The notes under the pieces: generated by a model | Told to the model about the DNA's origin: nothing | What the model saw: the letters and a program-made list of their open reading frames with translations, nothing else | The model's database searches: none | In this document: positions 10,201-18,712 of the stretch, one piece after another | How positions within the stretch are numbered: the first letter of the stretch is position 1 | Layout: every line of letters begins with the position of its first letter | Position numbers and translations under genes: made by a program | Source of the DNA: an uncultured Lachnospiraceae bacterium | GTDB lineage: Bacteria; Bacillota; Clostridia; Lachnospirales; Lachnospiraceae | NCBI GenBank assembly: GCA_910583835.1 | Contig: CAJTYM010000050.1 | Coordinates: 1-29,423 of the forward strand | Direction: 5' to 3' | DNA length: 29,423 bases

Positions 10201-10791
10201 GCCAATCTGGGTGAGCGTAAACATATGCCACTCCGTCCAATAGCCACCTGTACCACTCATTTTCCCACTGCTCTGTGTACTTCCTGAATACAAATACAAA
10301 TCCCGTCCATTCGTTCCAGCAACAGGCTTAATCGTAACATTCTCCTCTGCTGACTTTCCAATTGACATGACCGCAAATGTTTTGGGTGGATTATCATTCT
10401 TTGAATTGAGCGTACCCCAACTAGATTTAAACCATGCGGAAACGGTATATTCATTCCCAAGATTCGTCTGCGGCAGTTTCATGCCGTATTTTCCTTCACC
10501 TTTTTGAGTATGTTCTTCATCGAGAATTCCATCTGTGCTGAGTGCTTTCGTACTCTCTTTTCTTCCAGGCATAAAATCCAGTTTACCGGAATAGTCACCT
10601 AAGGTATTGGTAATCATCTGGATATCCTGGTATTTCCCATTATCAGCACTAACTGATTCCTCAAAATCATACTTCGCCACTGGCTGAAGGATTTTGGCTT
10701 CTGCGCTTGCGGTAGTCACATTACCGGTAAACACCGTAGTCACCACCATCGCACAGGCAAGCAGCTTACTTACTACTCTCTTAAACTTCAT
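7201..10791 (-). CDS. Very large secreted LamG / Ig-like multidomain protein
   Basis: A 1196-aa exported protein with a signal peptide (1-30, ending TASA). In order: a concanavalin-A-like/LamG domain (about 35-265, with YDF at the start and the typical CYLDGN strand); three Ig-like Big_2-type domains (about 275-360, 365-455, 460-550) with repeated ATVSxTGLVTGVKAGT cores; a second LamG-type domain (about 555-780); an Ig-like domain (790-875); a helical FIVAR-like hairpin (about 880-945); then more Big_2-like domains to a very Lys-rich C-terminus (TKTVKIKK). No catalytic motif is visible, so carbohydrate binding or adhesion is the likely role, beside the GH43-like enzyme encoded 23 nt downstream. 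The SD AAGGAGAAAG precedes the ATG. The basic last domain resembles that of its neighbour and may hold both proteins to the anionic cell wall (inference). Confidence 0.82.
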   Translation of the reverse strand: MKFKRVVSKLLACAMVVTTVFTGNVTTASAEAKILQPVAKYDFEESVSADNGKYQDIQMITNTLGDYSGKLDFMPGRKESTKALSTDGILDEEHTQKGEGKYGMKLPQTNLGNEYTVSAWFKSSWGTLNSKNDNPPKTFAVMSIGKSAEENVTIKPVAGTNGRDLYLYSGSTQSSGKMSGTGGYWTEWHMFTLTQIGNQVTCYLDGNKTLETTAEPLLNDDSGSIYLGINQGGGGYATGEYDDISVYNVALEADQVSDLFTKGTVEDNRTPDKIFGSHGITVLPDSGAVAKGKTLQLQAVVPQGVPAEDVTITYQSSADNIATVSSTGLVTGVEKGSATITAKAVYNGVEKTATAAIEVKGTPEDILKETETIDVTQELKLDSGKKGTIEVNLPAGLAKEDCTISFAVKGSSDAVSVNAATGEVTAVKAGTAEVVTSVTIGSTTKTGTTNVKVRSAADILREEPISVSEGFRIEGTGTAQIEVTLPDGVTKDDVNITYAVKAGAASGVATVSATGLVTGVKAGTTVIATTVTSKADATVSKSADTNVRVIGTEVSTELAVDYDFYAAQDGKVKDISNNGNDAAIQGTNANFAMENGVGVMTLGANTYLELPTSIMDDLTDKESFTIETTFARGAACGSNAWLFCLGSNAMTTTENASNYLFLSPNFNPGIIRSGIKDSTTEYLFTTSKNPGNNTFHTIDMVFNKGVLKLYMDGVLIKGDSSDYSIDSGLEIMKDVVNVNTSKTILGYIGKSLYKNDGLFQGKLSSFKIYKKALTDAEIQKDEYKQAFQKEAAEGLELTAANLGSKNPSVDEVKYDLASLPKEYKENAVTWKSANTDIIADDGKVYNDDTQNKTVKLTATITSGAMKATKDFTITVLKAEKEALNAAITEANAKLAAAQNYKPDSIENLKAVLQEAQEAKGQTRIDAAEKKLTKAINELVTAKGDRDPFAKITPNCYKTSLTLEPTKTATVFQLPSSLKLNEDVTIKYESSNTNIATVSANGVVTAQKKVGYARITTTVKAVYDGFEMEYQTLVQVNHDISKVKVSANVTGLAKGKTATIAVVPTAVMNSAGYTVNYTASGAVSVKGNVVTAQKSGKGTVAVKISSAGKTIVKRITFNVGEITGKGSVKVKKSITLKVKGLNGKVTWSLDKKGKKLAKISKSGKLTAKKKKGTVKVTAKVKVGNKTVTLTKTVKIKK

Positions 10792-10946
10792 TTCTCTTCT
10801 TTCTCCTTTCTCTCGCAGGATTCCCTGCCCTTTCCATACTGCCCCGCGATTATCTGCCGAAGCAATATGTTGTCACGATTGCACAATTTTCCCTTCCTTC
10901 TTTGTATCATCCTCTCCTTTCTGCTAAAACCCTCACTTTATATATT

Positions 10947-11020
10947 AGGGAAACGCCGATTAAAGCGTTTCCCTCGGCCGGATTTGCGCTGCAAAGCAGC
11001 ATAATTCCATTGCAAATCCG
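10947..11020. repeat. BIME-like pair of palindromes between hemW and the glycan operon
   Basis: Two adjacent structures fill part of the 243-nt gap. The first is a 10-bp perfect stem AGGGAAACGC/GCGTTTCCCT (10947-10956, 10965-10974) around CGATTAAA. The second is CGGATTTGC/GCAAATCCG (10979-10987, 11012-11020) enclosing a smaller GCTGC-AAA-GCAGC hairpin (10988-11000). The first shares the AGGGAAACGCYGATTAAA core with copies at 23934 and 27932, so it belongs to a dispersed repeat family. It could also end hemW transcription, but no T-run follows. The rest of the gap (10792-10946) holds the SD and leader of the LamG/Ig gene; I see no convincing promoter there. Confidence 0.7.
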
Positions 11021-11034
11021 TACGCATCCAATGG

Positions 11035-12303
11035 CTACCTGATGCATGAATCATCGATAAATTCCGAAAACACATAATTGCTCACGGCAATCCCTTGCTC
11101 CGTAAGCCTCACCATGCCTTCACGCTGTTCTATCAACCCCTGCTGCTGCAGCTTTTTCAGCACAATCCCATATACGCCTTCTAAGGCAATGCCGAATTTA
11201 TCTTTAAATTTTTCCCGGGAAACCCCCTCCGTCATGCGCATTCCCAGAAACATAAACTCTTCCATCTGCTGCCGCTTATTCAGGCAAAACGCTGACGCAC
11301 CTTCCCGGAAAACCAATTCCCCAGCCCACTGTAAGGTGGACTGGCACGACGGCTTTGTACGCTTTTGCGCATATTCAAGAATTTCCGTCAGCCGGCAAAA
11401 CCCTCCCTCCAGGTACTCACTGAAATTTCTCGTATTGGAAAACCTGACATTTTCTATGAAGGAAGAACTTCCAAGGCCCAGTCCCAGATAAGGGACTAGC
11501 TGCCAGTAACCGATATTATGCCTGCACTCCCTGTGCGGCAATGCATAATTGGAAATCTCATACCTCCGATAGCCCCGGGTTCCTAAGATTTCCCGCGTCA
11601 TATCATACATCTCGCGCTCCGCCTCTTCGCTTGGCAGAATGCGTGGCTCTTCTCCCCGCTGCCTGCGCTGCTCATCCTCTCCATACATCTCATAAAAGGG
11701 CGTACCCTCCTCGACTATCAGGCTGTATGCAGAAATATGTTCCGGCATAAGCCCCGACACTTTCTTCAGGGTAAATGCCCAGTCCTGCGGCAGCTGCCCG
11801 GGCAGTGAAGAAATCAAATCTATATTGATATTGTCAAATCCTTTTCTCCGGGCCAACTCAAAACTCTCTAAAAAATCCTCAAATGTATGGATTCTTCCCA
11901 GTTCCTGAAGTTCCCGGTTGTCTGCAGACTGCAGCCCCAGGCTCAGGCGGTTAATGCCTGCAGATTGGTAAAATGACAGCTTTTCTGCCGTCAATGTGCC
12001 AGGGTTGCACTCCAGTGTAATCTCCGCCTCCTCTTTTAGGCAAAAATGGCTGCGCACCGCCTCCATAATTTCCCACACCTGAACACCGGTAAGCAGTGAA
12101 GGGGTTCCCCCTCCCACAAACACGGAACTGACCTGATAATGCTTACACTGCTGGCTCTGAATCTTGATTTCTTCGAGCAGCCTGTCCACATATTTCCTGC
12201 GCACATCTTCCCCCGCCGCCATCGACAGGAAATCACAATACCGGCATTTCCTTACACAAAAAGGAATATGAAGATATAATTCCAACGCTTGTCCTTGCAC
12301 CAT
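11035..12303 (-). CDS. hemW: Radical SAM protein HemW (HemN-like)
   Basis: A 422-aa cytoplasmic radical SAM protein. Residues 16-23 hold the 4Fe-4S/SAM motif CVRKCRYC (Cys16, Cys20, Cys23), opening from the LYLHIPFC start typical of this family. GGGTPS (64-69) is the SAM-binding glycine motif, and a HemN C-terminal domain follows. In other bacteria HemW is a heme chaperone that delivers heme to respiratory proteins, whereas true HemN oxidises coproporphyrinogen III. The short N-terminus without the extra HemN residues favours HemW. The start lies 18 nt after the lepA stop. The lepA-hemW order is very common in Firmicutes, so both probably share the promoter at 14196-14225. Confidence 0.93.
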   Translation of the reverse strand: MVQGQALELYLHIPFCVRKCRYCDFLSMAAGEDVRRKYVDRLLEEIKIQSQQCKHYQVSSVFVGGGTPSLLTGVQVWEIMEAVRSHFCLKEEAEITLECNPGTLTAEKLSFYQSAGINRLSLGLQSADNRELQELGRIHTFEDFLESFELARRKGFDNINIDLISSLPGQLPQDWAFTLKKVSGLMPEHISAYSLIVEEGTPFYEMYGEDEQRRQRGEEPRILPSEEAEREMYDMTREILGTRGYRRYEISNYALPHRECRHNIGYWQLVPYLGLGLGSSSFIENVRFSNTRNFSEYLEGGFCRLTEILEYAQKRTKPSCQSTLQWAGELVFREGASAFCLNKRQQMEEFMFLGMRMTEGVSREKFKDKFGIALEGVYGIVLKKLQQQGLIEQREGMVRLTEQGIAVSNYVFSEFIDDSCIR

Positions 12304-12321
12304 TGCCTACCATCCTGCCGT

Positions 12322-14136
12322 TTAATTGTCATCCAGCTTCAATACGCTCATGAACGCTTTCTGCGGAATCTCCACATTGCCAATCTGGCGCATCCGCTTC
12401 TTACCTTCTTTCTGCTTCTCTAACAGTTTGCGCTTTCTGCTGATGTCGCCGCCATAACATTTCGCCAGCACGTCCTTGCGCAGCGCCTTTACCGTTTCCC
12501 GGGCGATAACCTTACTGCCAATCGCCGCCTGGATGGGGATTTCAAACAGATGGCGCGGGATTTCCCCTTTCAGCTTCTCACACATCTTCCTGCCACGCTC
12601 ATATGCCGTGCCACTGTGGACGATAAAGGATAAGGCATCCACCTCCTCCTTGTTGATGAGGATATCCAGCTTGACAAGCTCTGAGCGGGCATAGCCTTTC
12701 ATCTCATAATCAAAAGAAGCATATCCCCGGGAACGCGATTTCAGCGCATCAAAGAAATCGTAAATAATCTCATTCAACGGCAATTCATATTTTATCAATG
12801 CCCTCGTCTCTTCCATATATTCCATACTGATGTAAATTCCCCGGCGTTCCTGGCATAAGTCCATAATCGCGCCGATATAGTCGCTGGTAACCATAATCTC
12901 TGCGCTTACCATCGGCTCCTCCATATAATCAATCTCTGCCGGGTCTGGCAGATTCGAGGGATTGGTCAGTTCAATCACTTCCCCATTCGTCTTATGCACT
13001 TTGTAGATAACTCCCGGCGCAGTGGTTACAAGGTCCAAATTGTACTCCCGCTCCAAGCGCTCCTGAATAATCTCCAAATGCAGCAATCCCAAAAATCCGC
13101 AGCGGAACCCGAAGCCTAACGCCACGGAAGTCTCCGCCTCAAACTGCAGGGAGGCATCGTTCAATTGCAATTTCTCCAAAGCATCCCGCAAATCAGGGTA
13201 TTTCGCGCCATCTGCCGGATACATGCCGCAATACACCATGGGAGTCACTTTCTTATAACCCGGCAGCGGCTCCTCACAGGGATTCGCTGCATCGGTTACC
13301 GTATCGCCCACCTGCGTATCGCCCACATTCTTGAGGCTGGCAGTAATATAACCAACCATACCGGCGCTCAGTTCCTCACAGGGAATAAACTGCCCTGCTC
13401 CAAAATATCCCACTTCCACCACATCCGCGGTCGCCCCGGTTGCCATCATGCGGATAGTCGTCCCTACCCGGACCGTCCCCTCTTTCATCCTGCAAAAAAC
13501 AATCACGCCTTTGTAGGAATCATATAAAGAATCAAAAATCAACGCCTGCATTGGGTTATCAGGATTACCGCCAGGCGCCGGAATCTTCTCCACAATCTGC
13601 TCTAACACATCCTCAACATGCAATCCGGTCTTTGCGGAAATCTGCGGCGCATCCTGGGCTTCCAGCCCAATGACGTCCTCAATCTCTTCAATCACCCGCT
13701 CCGGGTCTGCGCTGGGAAGGTCTATTTTATTGATAACCGGAAGCACGTCCAAATCGTGGTCCAGCGCCAGATAGACATTTGCCAAAGTCTGCGCCTCGAT
13801 TCCCTGTGCCGCATCCACCACCAAAATAGCGCCGTCACATGCCGCAAGGCTGCGCGAAACCTCATAGTTAAAATCCACATGCCCCGGGGTGTCAATGAGG
13901 TTGAAGATATACTCCTCCCCATCCTTGGCTTTGTATACAATACGGACTGTCTGCGCCTTAATCGTAATGCCGCGCTCCCGCTCCAAATCCATATTGTCCA
14001 GAACCTGTGCCTGCATCTCCCGGCTCGTCAAAAGCCCGGTCTTCTCAATGATGCGGTCCGCAAGGGTAGATTTGCCGTGATCTATATGTGCAATAATACA
14101 AAAATTCCTAATCTTACTCTGTTCAATCGCTGCCAT
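12322..14136 (-). CDS. lepA: Elongation factor 4 (LepA), ribosome back-translocase GTPase
   Basis: A full-length 604-aa translational GTPase. G1 is AHIDHGKST (16-24), G3 is DTPGH (82-86) and G4 is NKID (136-139). Domains II and III and the LepA-specific C-terminal domain follow, ending in a basic segment. EF4 binds stalled ribosomes and promotes back-translocation or remodelling; it is usually dispensable but highly conserved. The SD GGAGGAAC lies shortly before the ATG, and a good promoter is at 14196-14225. hemW is 18 nt downstream. Nothing unusual is seen in the sequence. Confidence 0.98.
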   Translation of the reverse strand: MAAIEQSKIRNFCIIAHIDHGKSTLADRIIEKTGLLTSREMQAQVLDNMDLERERGITIKAQTVRIVYKAKDGEEYIFNLIDTPGHVDFNYEVSRSLAACDGAILVVDAAQGIEAQTLANVYLALDHDLDVLPVINKIDLPSADPERVIEEIEDVIGLEAQDAPQISAKTGLHVEDVLEQIVEKIPAPGGNPDNPMQALIFDSLYDSYKGVIVFCRMKEGTVRVGTTIRMMATGATADVVEVGYFGAGQFIPCEELSAGMVGYITASLKNVGDTQVGDTVTDAANPCEEPLPGYKKVTPMVYCGMYPADGAKYPDLRDALEKLQLNDASLQFEAETSVALGFGFRCGFLGLLHLEIIQERLEREYNLDLVTTAPGVIYKVHKTNGEVIELTNPSNLPDPAEIDYMEEPMVSAEIMVTSDYIGAIMDLCQERRGIYISMEYMEETRALIKYELPLNEIIYDFFDALKSRSRGYASFDYEMKGYARSELVKLDILINKEEVDALSFIVHSGTAYERGRKMCEKLKGEIPRHLFEIPIQAAIGSKVIARETVKALRKDVLAKCYGGDISRKRKLLEKQKEGKKRMRQIGNVEIPQKAFMSVLKLDDN

Positions 14137-14195
14137 GCTGTTCCTCCAAGTCCTTAATCTGTCAGAACAAGAAAAAAATTCCCTATTCAGTTATT

Positions 14196-14225
14196 ATTTT
14201 ATCACAAAACTCACCACATTGTCTA
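14196..14225 (-). promoter_or_regulatory. Sigma-A-type promoter of lepA-hemW
   Basis: On the minus strand TAGACA (14220-14225, one mismatch), an 18-nt spacer and TAAAAT (14196-14201, one mismatch). Transcription would start near 14189 and give a leader of about 50 nt before the lepA ATG at 14136. The -35 box lies immediately upstream of the holA stop region, so lepA-hemW can be read independently of the competence operon. Confidence 0.6.
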
Positions 14226-14236
14226 TCGGAAAACAG

Positions 14237-15217
14237 TTACTTTTGGCTATACCTGACAATCAAAAGCTCCACCGCCATCCTGTCGTTAAGCATTCCCGTC
14301 TTAATATCTTCCTCCGCCTGCACGCAGTCTGCAACCGCCTGCCCAAGCTGCTCCAGCTTGAAGCGGCTGGCCTGGGCAAGGTTTTTGCGCACGGCAAATT
14401 CGGGGATTTTAGCCTTGGCGGCAATAAACTTGCCATCGTACCCCTGCCGTTTTAAATCCTTGACCTGCCATAGAATCTGGAATTGTCTGGCAATCAAAAA
14501 TAATATACGCATGGGCGGCTCTTTCAGGGCAAGCAGGTCATAATACAGATCCAATGCCCGCTTCTGCTGCTTTCCGGCAATCATGTCCACCATCTCAAAT
14601 ATTTTCCCGGTCGTCTGCACGACGCAAACTGCCTCCACATCCTCCGCTGAAATTACCTCCCGCCCCAACGTATAGCAAAACAGTTTTTCCAGCTCCTTGT
14701 CGATGTATTCCATATCATCTCCGGTCTTCTCCAAGAATAATTCTAACACGTGCTTGGTAATCTTCTTCTGCTCGCGCCCCAGCTTCGATAAAATCCACCG
14801 TGTCAGCACATCCTTCGTCTGACGTGGGAATTCTGCCACCCTTCCCGCATTCTTAACTGCTTTATACATCTTGCTCCTCTTATCGACTTCCTCCTCCACA
14901 AACACAAAGCAGGTCGTGTCCGTAATCTGCTTCATATAATCTGCCAGCTGCTCGGACGCGCTTTTAAATGCCCCGCTGTTCTCCAGCATAATCAGCCTGT
15001 GTTCCGCAAAAAAAGGAAGCGTCTCCGCCAAATCTATAATCTCCCCCGGATTGATATTTTTCCCTTCGTAAAATGACACATTCATCGTATCGTCCGGCTG
15101 GGACAATGCCCGCTTTAACTTCTGCGCATACTGCTTTTTCAGATAAGATTCCTCGCCGTATAATAGATATACCGGCTGGAACGTTTTTGATTTGATATCT
15201 TGATCTATGCCTTTCAT
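14237..15217 (-). CDS. holA: DNA polymerase III delta subunit (clamp loader)
   Basis: A 326-aa delta subunit that opens the beta clamp for loading. The N-terminal PVYLLYGEE is the degenerate nucleotide-binding region of the family; an AAA+-like core and the helical C-terminal collar domain (with PPMRILFLIARQF) follow. An in-frame ATG 45 nt upstream (15262) lacks a Shine-Dalgarno sequence. The ATG at 15217 has AAGGG 9 nt before it and gives the usual spacing of about 15 residues before PVYLLYG, so I chose it. comEC ends at 15276 just upstream. The order comEC-holA matches the classical Firmicute late-competence region. Confidence 0.93.
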   Translation of the reverse strand: MKGIDQDIKSKTFQPVYLLYGEESYLKKQYAQKLKRALSQPDDTMNVSFYEGKNINPGEIIDLAETLPFFAEHRLIMLENSGAFKSASEQLADYMKQITDTTCFVFVEEEVDKRSKMYKAVKNAGRVAEFPRQTKDVLTRWILSKLGREQKKITKHVLELFLEKTGDDMEYIDKELEKLFCYTLGREVISAEDVEAVCVVQTTGKIFEMVDMIAGKQQKRALDLYYDLLALKEPPMRILFLIARQFQILWQVKDLKRQGYDGKFIAAKAKIPEFAVRKNLAQASRFKLEQLGQAVADCVQAEEDIKTGMLNDRMAVELLIVRYSQK

Positions 15218-15275
15218 GTTTCCAAGCCCTTCATAATTAATTCGTCTTCTTTTATCTGCCATTAATTGTAACAGT

Positions 15276-17717
15276 TCAAGGCAGATATGTCCATACCCTC
15301 ACATCCGCCCCCTCCGGCTGTATGCGAATCTGCCCTTGCTCCATTGTCAAGAACACCTGGCTTCCCACAGAACGGAACCTCCCTACCGCCGCTTCGCCGG
15401 GATGTCCATAAGAATTTTTCTTGGCACAGGAAACTACCGTCATCTTAGGAGAGAGCGCTTCCAAAAATATCTGGCTGTTTGAATGGTCCGAACCATGATG
15501 CGCCGCCTTATAAAAATCCACGTCCTCTATGCCATACCGTCTCAGGCATCCGCTTTCCACTAGTGCCTTTTCCTGCTCACTGCCAATATCCCCGGTAAGG
15601 ACGCCGCGAAACGCACGGTACTCCAGCAGCAGCGACAGCGATGCTGCATTCCGGTCCTCGCTGCCCTTTCCTGGCGCAAGCACCGTAAAGGACAGTTCCC
15701 CGGAACCAAATTCTATGCCTGGCGAGACATAGAAAACTTTGCAGCCAGCCCCACTGGCTTCCTGCAGCAATGATTCAAAAGCATCGTCACGCACCATATA
15801 TTCTGCGAGAATCAGATATTCCACCGGATATCCCAGACGCAGGACTTCCAGTAAACCGCTGATATGGTCTGCGTCCCCATGGCTGACAATCCAGCCTTTG
15901 AGCGAGCGTATGCCCCGGGATTTGAGAAAAGGCAGAATCCGGTACTCCCCTACGCCTTTCACATTGCTGCTGCCGCCATCCACAAAGAAATGCTCTCCAT
16001 TGCCATTCTGGATAAAAATTCCATCTCCCTGCCCCACATCGAGCACGTCTATCTCAAAGCAGGATTTCCCGCGGACAAATAGCAGACAACAAACCATCAG
16101 GAAAACCCCTGCCAGATAACGTCTCTTCCTGCTGCACCAGATAAGGTACAGGCAGACAGCCAAAACTGCATAATAAATGATGACGAATTCCAGAGACGGT
16201 TTCCCAGTAATAAACTCTGCGCCCGGCAGTTTCAAAACTAAATGGCAGACATATTCATTCCATGACAGCAGCCAGCTTGCCGGCTCTAAAAAAACCGCCC
16301 CCAGAAACGGCTGCAGCATCCCCAACATCCCGCCAAGAATCCCCAATGTCAGCAGCCAGCCCATAAAGGGCAGGATACAGACATTGGCAAAGATACTGTA
16401 AGTTGGGATTTCGCAATAAAAATATGCGGACAGGGGCAGGGTGGCAAGCTGGATACAGATACTGACAGACAAGGTATCCATCCATTTGCCCGCCATTTTA
16501 TGCAATATGGAAAACTTCCGTTTCTTCCGCCCATCTGCTTCCGTTTCCTGTTCCTCCTTTGCCTCACGGATAACCGTCCAAATCACAGTCACTCCCAGCA
16601 CTGCCCCATAGGAAAATAGAAACCCGGCATAATCCACCAAAAACGGATTCCCCCATAACTGCACCATCGCACAGAGCGAAAGCGCCGTCAGCGAATCGTA
16701 AGCATAACCCAATACCTGCGCTCCCATCATCACGGCAAACATAGCTATGGCGCGCATAGCAGATACCTCCATGCCAGAAAAAACACCAAAGCTGTAGATT
16801 ACAGCTGCCGACAGCAGCGCATTCCATTTTCGGGGGCAGCCAAGTTTCTGCAGACAGGAAAACACGCCCATACCCAGAAGCGAAACATGCAGCCCGGAGA
16901 TGGCAAGGATATGGGAAATCCCGGCCGACCTGTACAGGTCCTTTATCTCCGCTAAAAGCAATGACTTTTCCCCCAGCGCCATATCTGCCATCACCCCGGC
17001 AGCCTGCGCATCCATGGATGATACAAATACCTCCTGCATTCTCGCCCTCATTGCTCCCAGGGCAATCGCATACCTGTCGATGCTGCCGGAAACCTGCATT
17101 TCAGAATCCGCATAGACCTTAAAATCCCATTTTCTGCTCTGCTGATATTGTTTTTCGTTGAAGTTCCCTTCATTGCGGGATATTTGAAATGGTATATATC
17201 TGCCGGTAACCTTAAGAATATTGCCCGGCTGATACCGATTGTCCGAACTATAAATAAGAATCCCAAAAGCGGGATAAGCTTTGCCACCCAGATAGACCTG
17301 AGTGTCTGTAAGATAATAAATAACTTGTATGTTCTGTGTCTCCGATTCTTGTACTGCTCTATCCTGCGCAGATAGCTCTGTTTTCCCTAACGCCTTGCTC
17401 TGCGCAAAAGACTGTTCCTTCCGCACAACCTTACCTTGCACAATGACGGTATCGCCATCCGAAAGCGCTGCTTCCAGACATTCTCTTACGTCCTGCTGTG
17501 ACTGCATACGGACGCTTCCGGCAGCAAACAGAATGATACAGACAACAACTCTCACACAGGCAGTGCGCCAGGCATGTTCCCTCAGGCGAATTACCGCCGC
17601 TGCCACTGCTGCCAGCAGAAAGAGGAACATCACAAGCAGCTGCCATTGCCGGTTTCTGCCGTATAGAATGCCGAGCGCCAGGGACACACACAGGCAACAT
17701 ATGGTCCGTCTAATCAC
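15276..17717 (-). CDS. comEC: ComEC/Rec2 DNA-uptake channel with metallo-beta-lactamase domain
   Basis: An 813-aa polytopic membrane protein. An N-terminal DUF4131-type region with an extracellular OB-like part (about 50-210) is followed by the multi-helix Competence domain (about 225-550), including GISHILAISGLHVSLLG. The C-terminal metallo-beta-lactamase-fold domain starts at about 553 with DVGQGD (560-565), HGDADH (613-618) and HHGSDH (near 740), so the metal ligands look intact. It should conduct single-stranded DNA into the cytoplasm and possibly degrade the other strand. The start is GTG at 17717, overlapping the upstream TGA by 4 nt, with GGAGGG 6 nt before it. It is therefore translationally coupled to the GerMN lipoprotein. 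Confidence 0.95.
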   Translation of the reverse strand: MIRRTICCLCVSLALGILYGRNRQWQLLVMFLFLLAAVAAAVIRLREHAWRTACVRVVVCIILFAAGSVRMQSQQDVRECLEAALSDGDTVIVQGKVVRKEQSFAQSKALGKTELSAQDRAVQESETQNIQVIYYLTDTQVYLGGKAYPAFGILIYSSDNRYQPGNILKVTGRYIPFQISRNEGNFNEKQYQQSRKWDFKVYADSEMQVSGSIDRYAIALGAMRARMQEVFVSSMDAQAAGVMADMALGEKSLLLAEIKDLYRSAGISHILAISGLHVSLLGMGVFSCLQKLGCPRKWNALLSAAVIYSFGVFSGMEVSAMRAIAMFAVMMGAQVLGYAYDSLTALSLCAMVQLWGNPFLVDYAGFLFSYGAVLGVTVIWTVIREAKEEQETEADGRKKRKFSILHKMAGKWMDTLSVSICIQLATLPLSAYFYCEIPTYSIFANVCILPFMGWLLTLGILGGMLGMLQPFLGAVFLEPASWLLSWNEYVCHLVLKLPGAEFITGKPSLEFVIIYYAVLAVCLYLIWCSRKRRYLAGVFLMVCCLLFVRGKSCFEIDVLDVGQGDGIFIQNGNGEHFFVDGGSSNVKGVGEYRILPFLKSRGIRSLKGWIVSHGDADHISGLLEVLRLGYPVEYLILAEYMVRDDAFESLLQEASGAGCKVFYVSPGIEFGSGELSFTVLAPGKGSEDRNAASLSLLLEYRAFRGVLTGDIGSEQEKALVESGCLRRYGIEDVDFYKAAHHGSDHSNSQIFLEALSPKMTVVSCAKKNSYGHPGEAAVGRFRSVGSQVFLTMEQGQIRIQPEGADVRVWTYLP

Positions 17718-18712
17718 TCAATCCCTCCTGCTGCATCTACGACCTGCTCTTTGCCCTCTTCTATCTGTTTCTCCTGAGTCTGCGCGGTCTCATCCATATA
17801 ATCCAGATTCCGCTCAAACATGGTATTTAATTCCAGTTTCTGGCGATAACGCCGATTGGTATCCCCATTTACGGAAATCTGCACTTTATTGACGCTGGTC
17901 AGCTCTGTCAGGGAATTGACGATGGAATAGATAACCACCGGTTCCGAAATCTCATAATTCTGATTGAGGAAACCCTCATCAAGATTCACGAAACATACGC
18001 CGTCCACCACGGACACATTTATCAACTTCGTGCCATCAGGAATTGCCGAACGACCATTTTCTCCCTGGGGACCCTTTAAGAGCTGCTCCATCACAAGTTT
18101 CTCCAGTGAGATATTGCTGCTGTAATGAATCTCCTGCACTTCCTGCAAGAGCGCCGTTCCCTCGGGATTGGAAAAATACAGGGTAATGTTCGCTGTCTGG
18201 ATGGCATTAATCTGTTCCCCCGGATTTTCAATAAAACTCTCCTCCGTCATCAGCCCGACCAGCGTCCCCTCATCATCCATCAGCGGCGAATCCCCCACAT
18301 AGAACGAGATACAGTCCACGCCTTTTATCTGTGTCAAGGTCCTGACAACCGCAGCCCGGCAGAGCACCTCTTCAATATTGTCCATCTCCAGGTAAGCGCT
18401 GTTGAAATAGAGATACAGCTGTCCATCCTCCAGCTTCCAGGAGTCCAGCCTTACCTGCTGGGGAATCGGCCTGAGATAATCTAAATAATCCCCATCTTCT
18501 TCCCAGCAAAGTTTTCCTAAAAACTCCTTCACCATGCCTTCCGTTTCCTGTTCCTGCGGCTCATAGCCCTCAGCAACCGTCTTCGTCTTATCTGCATTGA
18601 TATAGTAAATATAATAATCTGAAACCTCCTCCCGGGCACTCCCACAGCCCGCAAATAAAGCTGCAAGCAAGGACATGCTTATCAGGAGCAGTGTATGTTT
18701 TGCTAGTTTCAT
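17714..18712 (-). CDS. GerMN-domain lipoprotein
   Basis: A 332-aa lipoprotein. The signal peptide ends in ALFAGC with Cys23 as the lipidated residue, although Phe at -3 is atypical. Two GerMN-like domains follow (about 55-165 and 170-295); the second has KLINVSVVDGVCFVNLDEGF and a YSIVNSLTELTSVNKVQISVNG core, the best GerMN signature. It ends in an acidic, Gln/Glu-rich tail. GerMN domains occur in the spore germination protein GerM and in actinobacterial LpqB. The ATG overlaps the kinase TGA by 4 nt (SD GGAGGA), and its own stop overlaps the comEC GTG. This tight coupling to a kinase suggests a regulator of kinase activity at the membrane surface (inference). It could instead serve the envelope or spore. 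Confidence 0.82.
   Translation of the reverse strand: MKLAKHTLLLISMSLLAALFAGCGSAREEVSDYYIYYINADKTKTVAEGYEPQEQETEGMVKEFLGKLCWEEDGDYLDYLRPIPQQVRLDSWKLEDGQLYLYFNSAYLEMDNIEEVLCRAAVVRTLTQIKGVDCISFYVGDSPLMDDEGTLVGLMTEESFIENPGEQINAIQTANITLYFSNPEGTALLQEVQEIHYSSNISLEKLVMEQLLKGPQGENGRSAIPDGTKLINVSVVDGVCFVNLDEGFLNQNYEISEPVVIYSIVNSLTELTSVNKVQISVNGDTNRRYRQKLELNTMFERNLDYMDETAQTQEKQIEEGKEQVVDAAGGIE

Noticed and set aside
15218..15262. N-terminal extension of holA to the ATG at 15262
   Set aside because: There is no Shine-Dalgarno sequence before that ATG, and the extra 15 residues are not part of the delta-subunit family.
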